A stretch of DNA of 64,000 nt from positions 14,391,010-14,455,009 of the forward strand of contig CM068315.1 in assembly GCA_034766995.1 (NCBI GenBank), read 5' to 3'. Below the pieces are notes generated by a model, which saw nothing but the letters and a program-made list of their open reading frames with translations, did not search any database and was not told where the DNA came from. Below, piece after piece: positions 23,401-34,058 of the stretch (positions are counted from its first letter, which is position 1; each line of letters begins with the position of its first letter). The stretch is from Acanthacorydalis orientalis (lineage: Eukaryota > Arthropoda > Insecta > Megaloptera > Corydalidae). Made by a program: the position numbers and the translations under genes.

Positions 23401-26400
23401 ATAATAGCCAGCGGTTGATTTTCCTCTTTAGTGTGTAAGTACCGACCGACTGGTCCAGTGTATCAGCACCTGCTTTGCCTTGTTATAAAAATAATTTATT
23501 TCTGATAGTTTTTTTTTTCATCACCAGAAGTTGTATTGTACTAACGAAGAGTACTCACTACTCTAACAATCTTATATTTTATTGAACATATCCCGCCAAA
23601 GTCACCTTATCCGTGAAATAAAAATTGCTCGAATATACCTGTTGCCGGCGAATGTCTTCTTTTGTGGAAATTGGTAAAAATGTTTTGTTGGATCTTACCG
23701 TACCTATGATCGTATTTTTCTTCCTCGATAACTCTATAGCAAGATCGTAGGCGGTAAAAAAAATATCGGATGTGATATTTCGGTCATTCAGGTCTTTTAC
23801 TAAATCAAATACTTGATTTCGTTCAGGTGCCTCGTCTGATCCTTTTTTCGTTTACACTTGCATGTTCCAGGCAAAATTTGTTCTGCTATTACATAAAGCC
23901 CAAATATTTATTCCATACTTTGCAGACTTCGCAGGCATATACTTCCTAAATGGACATCGGCCTCGACAAGCGACCAGCTATTCATCTACAGTCATTTTTT
24001 CATATGGGGTATACAAGTGAAGAAGGTTATTTACCTACTTGTTCCATAAATCACCGATAGCGGCCGTTTTGTCATGAACTCGGCGTTCCTGTCGATCTCT
24101 TTTATCATCAAAACGAAAAATATGATTGGGTAAAGCATAATTCGAAAACATCTTTGATACTTCTTGATATTAAATACTTAATAAATGTTCATATTGATGA
24201 ATTTGTTCTGTTTTTTATGTACCTGTAATTCATCAAAAATAATCAGGTGCATTTAAGATATACAATGGTGCACGAATTTAAAAGTAGCAGTGAAATTATA
24301 TCTATAAAAAATATTCAAAACGCGTATAGTAAAGAATGTTTCTCGGCAAGAATGTATTCAAGTTGATTCAAAAAAATTCACTCGGGAAATTTAAAACTTC
24401 GAGACAAACCAGCGTACTCGGACGATCTCACCGGTATAGTGAATTTTGCTACAACACGTGAGTTATCAGAAAAGATGGAGGGCTCACAATCGACAGCGCT
24501 CAGACATCTGTACAAACTCGGAAAGATCAAGTGCGGTATTCGGATACCACATATTTTATCCGGAAAAAAATATCCGATAGAATTCTAACCTGCGTTAGTC
24601 TCTTAAATCGTTAAAATCAAACTTTTTTGAATTGAATAATGACCGGAGATGAAAAGTACATTCCCTGTTGCAATTTGTAGAGGAAAATACAATGACTGAA
24701 TCAAGAGACATGCCTATAACCAACACCAAGGGCTGGACTTCATCCTAAAAAAAGTTGTTTGGTGGGATATAAGAGGTGTAGTTCACTATAAGATTTTAAC
24801 CCAGTTAAGTGGCCTCTCACAAATTCTTGCTTATACTGAAAAGCTCCAAGTACAACCCCACCAGTAGTTAAATTCTATGAAGCATGAGTCATGAACTTCT
24901 GCGCCCAACACTTAGTGGTGAAAGCACTGCAATGATGGGTAGCAGAACTGTGGTCGAAGATTGAGGATGAGATTTTAAACGATAATCAAATTTTTGATTT
25001 AGGATCCTACTGTCGATAAATGGAAAGATTAGATGAAAAACTTTAAGAGAACCGTCGATATTGAATCAATCGTAAAGGAGTAACACACTAGACTTCATAC
25101 ACCAACAGCAACGCTATCCAAATTTACCGAGCTGAATTGGAAAATACTACTACATTCTTCATCCAGTCCAGACATAGTTCCACCTGATTACCATTTATTT
25201 CGTTTACTTCAACATACCTTAAAGGAAGAAAATGTTAGCTCAAAACAGATATCGAAAATCACATGGATGATTATTTTGCATCGAAGACGCCACTTTTTTC
25301 AAAATAAAAATAAAAAAACGAATTGAAAAACTCGTTATTGTATGAATAAGATCGTATTGAATGATGAAAATATTATATTATCGAATACAAAAGATTATTT
25401 TTTAAATTATGTGTTCTACATTGATTAAAGCTCCTGAAAAACGGATGAACTTATGACTCAACCTAATATTCAACAGTTTACGGATTAATAAATAGCTCAT
25501 GTCTTTAGAAATTGTATCACATCAAATAAGTTTCAAGTACGAATTTATTGTAGGAGGATTTACAATCACAGACGAACGTATGAAATTCGTCACGTTCTCG
25601 CGTCCATTCCGACTCGTCGCTTGGAATTTCTTGTATCTGTGCAGACAGACTGTGTGGGATAGTCTGTCGAGTGTCTCGCAGCCGTTCGACATAAATGTAT
25701 GGTTGACATTTTTAATTGTCATACCTTGTACTGCGATCATCTTATGGCTGGTGGTGAAAACTGATTCGAAGATAACGACGAGGGACAATGTTCGTCTATT
25801 GTCTTGCATGGAGGTACGTACGTTTTATCATTAAACATCCATTATTGATCAAAATGAAACATTGTTTTGTATATTTTTGTATTTACGATCACGTTAATAC
25901 GCTGTCCTGTCGATTTTCGGCCTTTTGGATCAGTCAAGTGTCTGTTTTTCACCACTAGCCACCGAATTCCATTTTCAGATAGATTCTGAAGACGAATTTA
26001 AAATCTTCTTATTTATGTATAATGAGGTGTGGTTTATACTTGAAAATTATAAACTACACCCAATGAAACAAATATACAAAGGCTGATCATTTAATTCGAT
26101 GAATGAGATAAAAAATGAACATCATGTGATGAATAATATGAGTTTTTCCTTTTCAAAATGTTTTCCCTTAAGTTTTTTTGCCATCATGTTATCCATGCGT
26201 CATAAGCTTCTTGGTACACGTTGTTTGCTATGCTGCACGGAGTGACCGTTGTGGTTTTACCGAGCTCTCTACATTAGATTTAAAATGGTTCTCTTCCAGA
26301 TTTTTTGAGACGTGGTAACCAAAAGGTAATGACGCTGGTTTTTGCTTCTCAAATTCAAAATATCACGCCACCCCTGCTGTAATCATCCATGACACGACAC

Positions 26401-28311
26401 TACACACTGACACCACAACCACTATTACAAGCATAGACACGGAATATTGAGCAGGCACTTCGTAAGTCAATCCACAAAGGGCGAATAAAGGCCCCTTAGG
26501 GGTTATAAGTCGAAAATCATCATATCATATTTAAAAATAGAGCGCCATTCCGTGAATTAAATGATCTGTTCTCGTAAATAGAATATAAATTGATATTAAA
26601 ATTGGTTTCCGGCATAGAAATAGTGCCGAAATTATTAGTGGGGAGTAGGTATTTCGTTGATCCAATGAAGACCGACAGGACAATTTTTTATTATACAAAC
26701 CTGCAAAACTCATCATAACTATACGGTAAAGTAAAAACGTGTTCACCGGTATGCATTTTGGTGTTTCCACTAGAGCAGCGTTTATCAATCGGGGTCCATG
26801 TGGCCCCCTTGGGGCCATAGAATATTTCAAGGGAGCCACAGGTCACAAATTAGATTTTGGGGAGCTACAGAAAACTATAGAGGGGCCATACTCAGAATAA
26901 AATATTAAAATAGTATGAAAACTATGTCATCAGACAGAATATACATTGGAGAAGAGATAGATGATGCTAAGTGTGATATCTTTTATCTGTCAGATATTTT
27001 TGAAAGACAATTTATTAAACAATCACAGGAGAAAAATGCTAATCTCATAACGTGTAAAGAAGCCATTCCTGCTTTTCTCGGAAAGCTCAATCTTTACAAG
27101 ATTAATATTAGATGTGGTGAATTAACGCAATTTCCATCACTGGCTACTACTGACATCGAACTATAAGATTATATATTTTTTTGTATATATTGAACGTTTA
27201 AAACAGAAAAATATTACACAAAAAGGGGGTACACAGATTAAACAATTTGAGAAAAACTGCACTAGAGGATTAAAATATAGATAGTCGATTTATATCAGAC
27301 ATCATCTTCGCTTAAAATCTTTTGTTTCAAATTTCATTTCCAGGCTTGTAGCGTCCCATTGATCGAACAGCCGAGTCTATATACAGACAAAATCGCTGAG
27401 AGCAGTCCAAACAGACTCCAGCTAGCACCAAGACTTGTTGTAATATCATGGCTCCTTGTCGCACTCAATCTGATCGCAGCGTACAAGAGCAAATTATCGT
27501 CTCTATTGGTTAATCCGCCTCATACAGAACCTGACACTTTAATGTAAGTACATAAAGAATTCAACATCAGTCAGACCTGGTTTCTATCTTCAATGGATGT
27601 ACTTTGATGCAGACAGCTTCTTGAGCACAGATACAGTTTCATCGTCACGGTAGATAATGCAGAAATAGTATGGAAGCTTTTATCAATGGAAACCGAAACA
27701 ACTCCGGACGTTGAAGAAGTGAAACGGTAAGTTGAGTTTTTTGTAGAACATCCGCGAGGGTCGGTTCTGGCGATATCGAAATGTGGAATCACTGCATCAT
27801 CGTATCTAAATATTATAGCAAGACATCCATCATCAACACACTGTGTGAAGCGTTCGAAATCGTCCTCAAAGGCGAAAGCGCACTGTTCTCTGAAGATGTC
27901 TTCATGGAGTACGTCATGCGTTCACAATGCGGTTACCTTATGGCGAAGAACAGACAGTACGAACTACGTCTCGGAACACGCGGTATGCTGGCGATGTTTC
28001 ACGCGTTTCCGATGCGACAGGGCGCCGCGTACGAAAGAAGTTTTAACAGACTGATCGGATATATATTCGCGTCGGGGATAATGCAGAAGTGGACTTACGA
28101 CGACGCGGAAGCGATGCGGCTCACGTTCGACATCATACCGCGAAGCAAAAACAACACACAGGAGAATCGCGATACGACGCTGAATTTCCAGACGATCATA
28201 TCGCCACTGATTATCTATTTCTGTGGAATTATTGCCGGTATTATTAGTTTTGCGCTCGAGTGGCAGTTCAGCGAATCGAAGCTCGTCAGTAAAATCATAT
28301 CACTTTTTTAA
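19831..28311 (+). CDS. Divergent ionotropic receptor (IR family, iGluR-related)
   Basis: Ligand-gated cation channel subunit of the insect ionotropic receptor family, normally used in chemosensory neurons. Six exons (19831-20045, 22082-22755, 25509-25813, 27344-27543, 27613-27726, 27819-28311) join in frame to 666 aa. An in-frame TAG lies 12 bases before the ATG. Residues 1-20 look like a signal peptide. The N-terminal domain is short. S1 includes RKCLDVRGVEGRLVQVMGKKLNF and FTITDERMKFVTFSRPF, keeping the Arg320 position common in glutamate-binding lobes. TM1 is about 358-379, and the pore-side helix with YKSKLSSLL (compare SYTANLAAFL) about 429-453. S2 follows, and the last TM is IISPLIIYFCGIIAGIISF. 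Exons are clearly less AT-rich than their surroundings. Introns of 2.0, 2.75 and 1.5 kb carry transposon relics. The subfamily is not assigned; the pattern fits a divergent IR, not Ir8a or Ir25a. Confidence 0.88.
20145..20360 (+). repeat. Dispersed family B copy
   Basis: Shares an ordered set of blocks with copies near 3300, 8280 and 44050: AATAATCAATGAT(T/C)CA, a CACCTCA(C)-type block, ATGAAAAAAA, and a 3' block ATAAAAATTACATTGTTCCA ... TTTTAATTAATTCA(G/A)TAAA. It lies in the first receptor intron and is followed at once by a (TA)n tract. No coding capacity. Confidence 0.6.
20417..20990. mobile_element. Possible inverted-repeat element in receptor intron 1
   Basis: The left block TTTACGTAGAATTACG (from about 20422) and the right block GCAATTCTACGTCAAAAGGG (ending about 20997) are imperfect inverted repeats about 560 bp apart. 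The right end is followed by ATTAA, which recalls the TTAA target of piggyBac-like elements. No matching TTAA is seen at the left end, so the boundary is uncertain. The interior has no coding frame. Confidence 0.35.
22976..24180 (-). pseudogene. Decayed piggyBac-type transposase in receptor intron 2
   Basis: Conceptual translation of the minus strand recovers consecutive pieces of a piggyBac (DDE_Tnp_1_7) transposase in the right order, broken by stops and frameshifts. Near 23890-23990 it reads LVACRGRCPFRKYMP, then AKYGINIWALCNS, the family's catalytic-core block. Further on are IIGTVR (family: GTVRKN) and, at about 23420, KEENQPLAIM. Near 23000 a cysteine-rich tail (YFCDNCKECKC) matches the C-terminal domain. 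Terminal repeats were not found. The relic is antisense to the host receptor gene and cannot encode an active enzyme. Confidence 0.82.
24250..25467 (+). pseudogene. Decayed mariner transposase in receptor intron 2
   Basis: Plus-strand fragments follow the mariner transposase order. Near 24375 comes FKKIHSGNLKLRDKP, and near 24460 TTRELSEKMEGSQSTALRHL, the helix-turn-helix region. Near 24640 comes a TGDEK block, followed by SRDMP and WWDI(R/K)GVVHY. Near 25110-25260 comes SSPDIVPPDYHLFR, the family's SPDLAPSDYHLF catalytic signature, with the second Asp position replaced in the first motif. Stops and frameshifts are frequent. The 3' end reads GACTCAACCTAA followed by TA, a good mariner terminus ending at 25467. 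The 5' terminus is not recognised. Confidence 0.85.
26773..27175 (+). pseudogene. hAT/ZBED-like transposase 5' relic in receptor intron 3
   Basis: A short open frame at 26915-27163 (83 codons) ends with LITCKEAIPAFLGKLNLYKINIRCGELTQFPSL. This resembles the KxFxxKLxLWxxxLxxxxLxxFPxL segment of domesticated and transposon hAT (Buster/ZBED5-like) transposases. Just upstream at 26773-26885 comes a GC-richer TATCAATCGGGGTCCATGTGG...GGGGCCAT segment that looks like a hAT terminus. Only this fragment of the transposase remains and the catalytic core is absent. Confidence 0.55.
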
Positions 28312-28529
28312 TGAAGTCCAGACGAGTAAATGTTTCTTGATATTTGTACTGGGTTCATTCTGAATAAATTTTGAAATTAAGTTTTGGATGTTTATTAATC
28401 CTTTATGGTTTTTATTAATACGGCTGTTTGACAACTAGATACGCATGTTTGTTAAACAGGGATTTTTTCATAATTTCAACAAATTATAGGAGACTGTCAG
28501 ATTAAAACAAAATTTCGTTAGTTTTTTAA

Positions 28530-29238
28530 GGGGACCCGGTGGTCTAGAATTTTCGAAAAATCGATTTTTTTTCGAAAGTATAGTATCTTAAAAATATACT
28601 GTTAAAATTTGATGACGAAATTCAGAGTATTTCAGGATCTACAGCCCATTAGAAGGTCAGGTAGGTAGAAGAATAAGTGGAGCAGTTGAAACTTTAAACG
28701 CGTTTATCTCGAAACTACTTTTTTTCGTCTTGCGGGGGCCAGAAAAAAAAACTACTTGACCGATTTGTCTGAAATTTTAATATGTTATTCTGAATAGTTC
28801 TACAATAAATATTTTACGGAACTAATAGTTTCCGTAAAATATTTATATTTTTTTTATTAACAAAACATTCAAGAATACTGGTCGTTTTCAAACTTGTACT
28901 TTTGACTACGCGCCATTTTGTCAAATTTTTTTTTTTTATTCTACTTCCTGCGATAGCTATACTTATACTAATTAAAAATTCGTCAATTGTTTTATTTCAG
29001 ATCAGAGGGAGAGATAAATCATCATTCACCACGCAATTCCATTTTTTTAGAGAGGGAGACTTCAGCATCATTTTTCTAATTTAAAAAAAAATTTTTTTTG
29101 TCTTTATTTTCATTTTTGTGTAGTTTATTAGTAATAAAATAAGTGTAAAAAAATTTGAAAGCATTATTCATTACCCTCATATAGAAAAAATTTTTTTAAA
29201 ATAGCTTAAATTTTAGGCCGCTAGACCACCGGGTCCCC
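28530..29238. mobile_element. 709-bp TTAA-flanked terminal-inverted-repeat element
   Basis: The 18-bp terminal inverted repeats GGGGACCCGGTGGTCTAG are identical at both ends (28530-28547 and the reverse complement at 29221-29238). The element is flanked by TTAA on both sides (28526-28529 and 29239-29242), the target duplication of piggyBac- and Sola3-type elements. The interior is AT-rich, contains TATCTCGAAACTAC and GACCGATTTGTCTGAAATTTTAATATG blocks, and has no transposase frame. Perfect termini suggest recent insertion. It lies 218 bp after the receptor stop codon. Confidence 0.82.
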
Positions 29239-29602
29239 TTAAAATAAATTATTATTGTGATGCAACTTTACTCAATAACATATACACAGTTGTATTTATT
29301 TATCCATAAGGTAGAAAAACTTATAGTTATAAGATCAAAATAATACATATAATAATATAATGTACATATTTTCTTCTTTAGATATATCTATCTATAGGGT
29401 AAAAAAAAGATGAAAATACGAAATGTTAAGCTTTTCAATAATTTACCATTTTTATCAGAAGTTTGTTGAAAAGTTTACAAAATACAATGATACCTATGAA
29501 AAAACACATTTGTACTGATGAGTGAGACAGAGATTTAACATTCCTTTGAAAATCAAATCTTGATCTTTCTCTTACGTACATAATTCGAATCCGCAATACG
29601 GC

Positions 29603-29633
<31 letters not shown>

Positions 29634-30057
29634 CGTATGTATGTATGCATACATACACAATATTATATGAAAAGTGCCTAAAGAAGTTCTGAACAAATAT
29701 ATTTATTCAAAAATATATAAATTACAACGAATATAAAATATATGTAATACAATAACATGAAATATTGATGACTTAAATTCCTGAAAACATTTAGATTTAT
29801 TCTTAAGAAAAACGAATTGCAGTATACAAAAAAGTGCTTGATGAATCATATTCAAATTAAATCAGTGTTATGATAATTTTGCAATGGAGTTTTGCATATT
29901 CCTCTGGAATATTAAACTACAATCATACTAATATTGCCAGTTATCTGTTTGGTCATATTTCATGTATTCAAAGTTTTACGTTTAAGTCGCTTGAAGATAA
30001 TTATACTTAATAAGTGTACAATTCAATATACTATTGTCAATCAGAAACTATTCAATA

Positions 30058-31908
30058 TTATCTGTTCCAGTCTAAGCCCAGCATATTTCTAGCCTAAAAA
30101 CGGACATGTTATAAATAAAAAAAAACACAGCCATGTTGATAATCTTTCACTAAATACTGCAACTAAGTCTTACTAGTTAGTAGTTTTTAATAAACCACTT
30201 GATTTAATTATATTCTAAATTTATTTTTACTGAGCTATACTCACGCTTTTACTCTAAATACTCATTTGGATCTCATTAATTAGTAGTGCATATATATGTA
30301 CCACTAGATCCAGTAATGATTATTAAAATCATTAATAGTATATTTATAAGCATGCTAAAGATCTAGTGGCATATTAAACACTACTTAAGAAGCGAGTTCT
30401 AATTAGAGTACTTAGTAAGATTATAAGCACGACCTACTAAAAATAAGTTTATGAACATAACTAGATCAAGTGGAGCATTAAACATTACTAACAAGTAAGA
30501 TTTAATTGCAGCATTTAAGAAAGATTATGAGCATGGCTTACTATTATTATATATTTAACATTCGAATTTCAAAATAAAACAATGTACCACTATAAAAGCA
30601 GACGTGAATACTTCTTTTGTCTGATTATTAACATTTTCGGTTTGTTTAATGACTGAATTAATAGCGACAGCTTCGTCAATTCTGTTCGATAAAAACAACC
30701 ACGTTTCTCGACAGTCTTCCGAGTTATCTTGTATCATGAATAATTCAGTTGCTTTATAAATACCTGCTAAACCTATTCGTCGAATGTACCACGTAAGCTG
30801 TAGAAGATTCAAACACAAATTGAATTTAAAATTACATGAATATTCACAAATAAAAGTAAAGTTGTTCTTTTTAATAGATAATAAATTACTTTTACTGATA
30901 GGAACATTAAATATTTTTCTATTGTATAAATAAAAATATAAAATCTTTAAAAAAATATATCAATTAAGAAATACTCACATCTACAGATCTATCACCTGAA
31001 TAAAAACATATATCATCGATTAAAGTCAATAAATTTGCTAAAGAGGATGGTACATTTGGAGGCAAAGACATGATTGCTATTGCTTGTGGCCATTTCGACT
31101 TGTACGGTACAATCATTCGAAGTCGAGTTTCAATTGCTTCTTGTATTCGTTTCTTAGTAGATTTATCAGAACTTTCATTATGCATCTATTAATCAATTAT
31201 AATCGTGATTAATATATTACAGAAGTTAATGAAATTGTTTCTATTATATAAAATTGAAATAAATTACACACATGGTAGATTTAAACACCAACCTCTTTCA
31301 ACATTAACGATAACTTTTTATTACAGTCTGTATAAAAAAATTGGACTAACTCAGCACCGCCTCTAGGAAATAATCCGTGCACTATACCAGGATAACCGAC
31401 GGCATTCGCTCCAGCGCTAATCGCATTGCGAGACCAGCCTAATTCTACCACAAATGACATTGACGCTGCTAGAATTTTGGTCTGTATTTCTTGGTCATAG
31501 TTTTTCTCTTCGTCATGTTGATTTTTTTGGTGCTGTTTGTTTTGTGTATCGAAATTAACACTAGTACTATCTAAGTTAGTTAAAGGGTTGATGGTAGATA
31601 ATAAACGATGATCTAAAAATATACATATTGATTTTTTTCTGGGAAAGCATATATTATATACATGGAAATAAAAAATATTAAATTTGTGAATATTTATGTA
31701 TCTGACATTTACTAAAAACAAAGACGGTTTCAAGGATGTTCAAATAACTGAAGATTAGACATTCACATATTTCAAAAAAATGTCTCGTCAATAAATTAAC
31801 GAAATTTTTGATTTAAATTTCATAATCTTATTATCTTTACAGATTTAAAAATCTTGTGATAAATTTGAATCGATGATATGTGCAACTAGTGCAAGAATAA
31901 ATGAACAT
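30058..31908 (-). CDS. COQ9: Ubiquinone biosynthesis protein COQ9, mitochondrial
   Basis: Lipid-binding TetR-fold protein that supports the COQ7 hydroxylase in the mitochondrial coenzyme Q complex. Exons 31841-31908, 31293-31638, 30979-31185, 30591-30797 and 30058-30093 join in frame to 287 aa (human 318). The N-terminus MFIYSCTSCTYHRFKFITRF, rich in Arg/Lys and lacking acidic residues, looks like a mitochondrial presequence. The N-terminal helical part reads QTKILAASMSFVVELGWSRNAISAGANAVGYPG and keeps the SELV-like GGAELVQFFYTDCN block. The COQ9 core includes AIETRLRMIVPY, WPQAIAIMSLPPNVPSSL, IDDICFYSGDRSVDLTWYIRR, LAGIYKATELFMIQDNS and ETWLFLSNRI. The final 36-bp exon encodes ARNMLGLDWNR, matching the family's terminal NLTGL. 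Its upstream intron is almost filled by a palindromic element. Confidence 0.96.
30128..30540. mobile_element. Complex palindromic MITE in the last COQ9 intron
   Basis: The left end (GCCATGTTGATAATCTTTC) is the imperfect reverse complement of the right end (AAGATTATGAGCATGGCT). A second block, AAACCACTTGATTTAA near 30193, pairs with TAGATCAAGTGGAGC near 30462. In addition, the right half contains two direct copies of a ~105-bp unit, starting AGATCTAGTGG (30359) and AGATCAAGTGG (30464). The left half contains the inverted counterparts. A central hairpin pairs CCACTAGATC with GATCTAGTGG. No coding capacity. The whole could fold into a long cruciform or hairpin within the COQ9 pre-mRNA. Confidence 0.7.
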
Positions 31909-32348
31909 CGTACTGATAAGGGTAACTGCCTTAGATCACGCAATAGAGAACTACTATTTTACATACTCTCAGATTATGACCGTTGAAAAGAAAATATATT
32001 ACTCATAATTAGAACAAAAGTTTACAATTAGTTTAACAATTTTTATTGTATATTTATTTTCACTATATACCACAAAATGGATAAAATTCATTTACTTATT
32101 TTAAAATAAAAACTATATAACAATCTAAAAACAAATGATTTCTAATAACCTATATCATAGTCTATTAAATCTTTTATAAACAAAAAATAAGATATAAATT
32201 GAATTAGAATGTATTATACTTAATGGAGATAAAAAAAAACATTAAATTATATGTAACATTTTCATTCCCATTTAAGCTTTATTGAATGTTTTACAATATT
32301 ATTAAAAAAATAAAATTACAAAAATAAAGCTACTGTGATGGAATTGTA

Positions 32349-34058
32349 TTAGTTGTTGATTATATCTAGCACGCGATTTAAAAAATCTTTCATTAAATGT
32401 AAGCCGTTCAATGTGCAATTAATATATTCTAGTTGTTCATCTGGTGGTAAAATGCCAAGTGTATCACCGTTCACAGTTTGAACATTGAACTCAATTTCAC
32501 TTTTATTACTCACATTACTACGTAAATTTTTAATTTTTGTTTTATAATATTCTTCCGATAGTGAAATGTGTTCTTCTAAAGGCAATAAGAACTTTGTTTT
32601 CACATCATTCATGTAGTTCCAAATTCCAGTCAGATTTGATTTATCCCGTATCAATAAATATTGAAGGAAATTCAAAACAGAAAAGTACAAATCAGACATT
32701 GCCACTGTATCATTCTTATTGTTTTTAGGTAAACAAGTATACTTTAACAAAATACATTTTAAAGAAAAATTCTGTACATATTTCGTCAAATCGTTTTTGT
32801 TTAACTGCATCGACACCATATCTTTATATTTCATCACTAAAAGTCCTAATATACCAGCATGATTCGTTGAATCTCTCATGTGGTATATAATTAAATACTG
32901 TCCTTTAATATCAAAGTTCTTAAAGTATTGACTAAAAAGTCTGAGCGCTACCTGCCGGTCTTGCTGATCAGAACTATAAATCATAATATTTATCAACTTG
33001 CTAGTAAAAAACCGATGTACATCTGAATCGAGTACAATGTACGATAAGTTGTTCGGCATTATATTAACTAATGATTCAGAAAGAAGCAATCCTTTCTTCA
33101 CAATTCGAATATCGACTTCTTGCAAGAGAAAAGCCGCATGATGGAGACACGACTGTATGATATATACCAGGTTATAAACTAAAGGAATATCATTGTTTTC
33201 TATATTTTCACAAAAAAGAAGATAATAAAGTATTGAGTATGGTAACATGGGTATATTTTCGATATCGAAGATAAACTCTTCCTCAGGAGTATCTGCAAGC
33301 GGGTCAGGATTTCTTTTCGGTTTGAACGATGAGAACATTAGAAAACGTAATTTGTCAGATATGATTTTTGATAAAAGTTTCATAATATTTTCTGCGACCA
33401 ATCGAAACGTATTGTCTGTATTTGTGTTTATTTTAAAGTCAAGAGCTGCAAACGGCATCCCCATTATTTGTAACAAAAAACAAACGATGACATTTCGCAT
33501 TTTGATATCATTTTCAGTTATGGTAACTCCTAATTTAACCTTTTCTACAAACGGTTCGATAAAATTTAAGACACTAAAATATAAATTAGTTATTTGTTGA
33601 TGTTGTGAATTTATATCTGACGGCACATCATTCTCTGAATTATCCTCGTATGGCACTTTACACAAATATCGTTTAATTGTAATAAGGCACCAATCTAACC
33701 CTTGATTCTTTTCGATTGTAAATAACACTTTTTGAATAATTTGTAGTAGTATATAAAAAGTCTCATTATAATCTGCTATTTCTACTTGTTCAATAAGCTC
33801 CAATAAATATTCTTCTGGGTGAACATTTTCTTGAAAAACGTATAATAGTTTTTCACAACATTTAAATAAATCTGATGAATTATTATAAACGTTTTCATTC
33901 AAATAACGTATAACAAGAGGCAATAACTCACTTAAATTTGTACTTATACAACAAGCGTTTTCTTTTTTAAGTACAATACTCATTACTTCATCCACATTCC
34001 CAACACTCAAATACTTCGATAATTCTTCCAAAAATATATTTGACATATTGTTTAACAT
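32349..34058 (-). CDS. GLMN: Glomulin (FAP68), cullin-RING regulator
   Basis: HEAT-like alpha-helical protein; human glomulin binds RBX1 and masks its E2-binding surface, which restrains cullin-RING ubiquitin ligases. A single coding exon of 569 aa (human 594). The protein is helical throughout with no membrane segment. The C-terminal third carries the best family match: NHAGILGLLVMKYKDMVSMQLN, then LNFLQYLLIRDKSNLTGIW, KTKFLLPLEEHISLSEEYYKTKIKNL, NGDTLGILPPDEQLEYINC and a final leucine-rich helix. These correspond block by block to the RBX1-binding region of glomulin. ATG codons occur at positions 1 and 5 of the frame; the upstream one is used here. COQ9 starts 440 bp further along on the same strand. 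Confidence 0.9.
   Translation of the reverse strand: MLNNMSNIFLEELSKYLSVGNVDEVMSIVLKKENACCISTNLSELLPLVIRYLNENVYNNSSDLFKCCEKLLYVFQENVHPEEYLLELIEQVEIADYNETFYILLQIIQKVLFTIEKNQGLDWCLITIKRYLCKVPYEDNSENDVPSDINSQHQQITNLYFSVLNFIEPFVEKVKLGVTITENDIKMRNVIVCFLLQIMGMPFAALDFKINTNTDNTFRLVAENIMKLLSKIISDKLRFLMFSSFKPKRNPDPLADTPEEEFIFDIENIPMLPYSILYYLLFCENIENNDIPLVYNLVYIIQSCLHHAAFLLQEVDIRIVKKGLLLSESLVNIMPNNLSYIVLDSDVHRFFTSKLINIMIYSSDQQDRQVALRLFSQYFKNFDIKGQYLIIYHMRDSTNHAGILGLLVMKYKDMVSMQLNKNDLTKYVQNFSLKCILLKYTCLPKNNKNDTVAMSDLYFSVLNFLQYLLIRDKSNLTGIWNYMNDVKTKFLLPLEEHISLSEEYYKTKIKNLRSNVSNKSEIEFNVQTVNGDTLGILPPDEQLEYINCTLNGLHLMKDFLNRVLDIINN

Noticed and set aside
26531..26839. 102-codon minus-strand frame
   Set aside because: Overlaps the hAT terminus; no family resemblance.
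30128..30540. CRISPR-like array
   Set aside because: The repeated units are ~105 bp, diverged and partly inverted, inside an intron of a eukaryotic gene; not a CRISPR.
31600..31620. Alternative COQ9 exon 2 acceptor at 31613 (TTTTTAG)
   Set aside because: With exon 1 ending in phase 2 it produces an early stop; the acceptor at 31639 keeps the frame.
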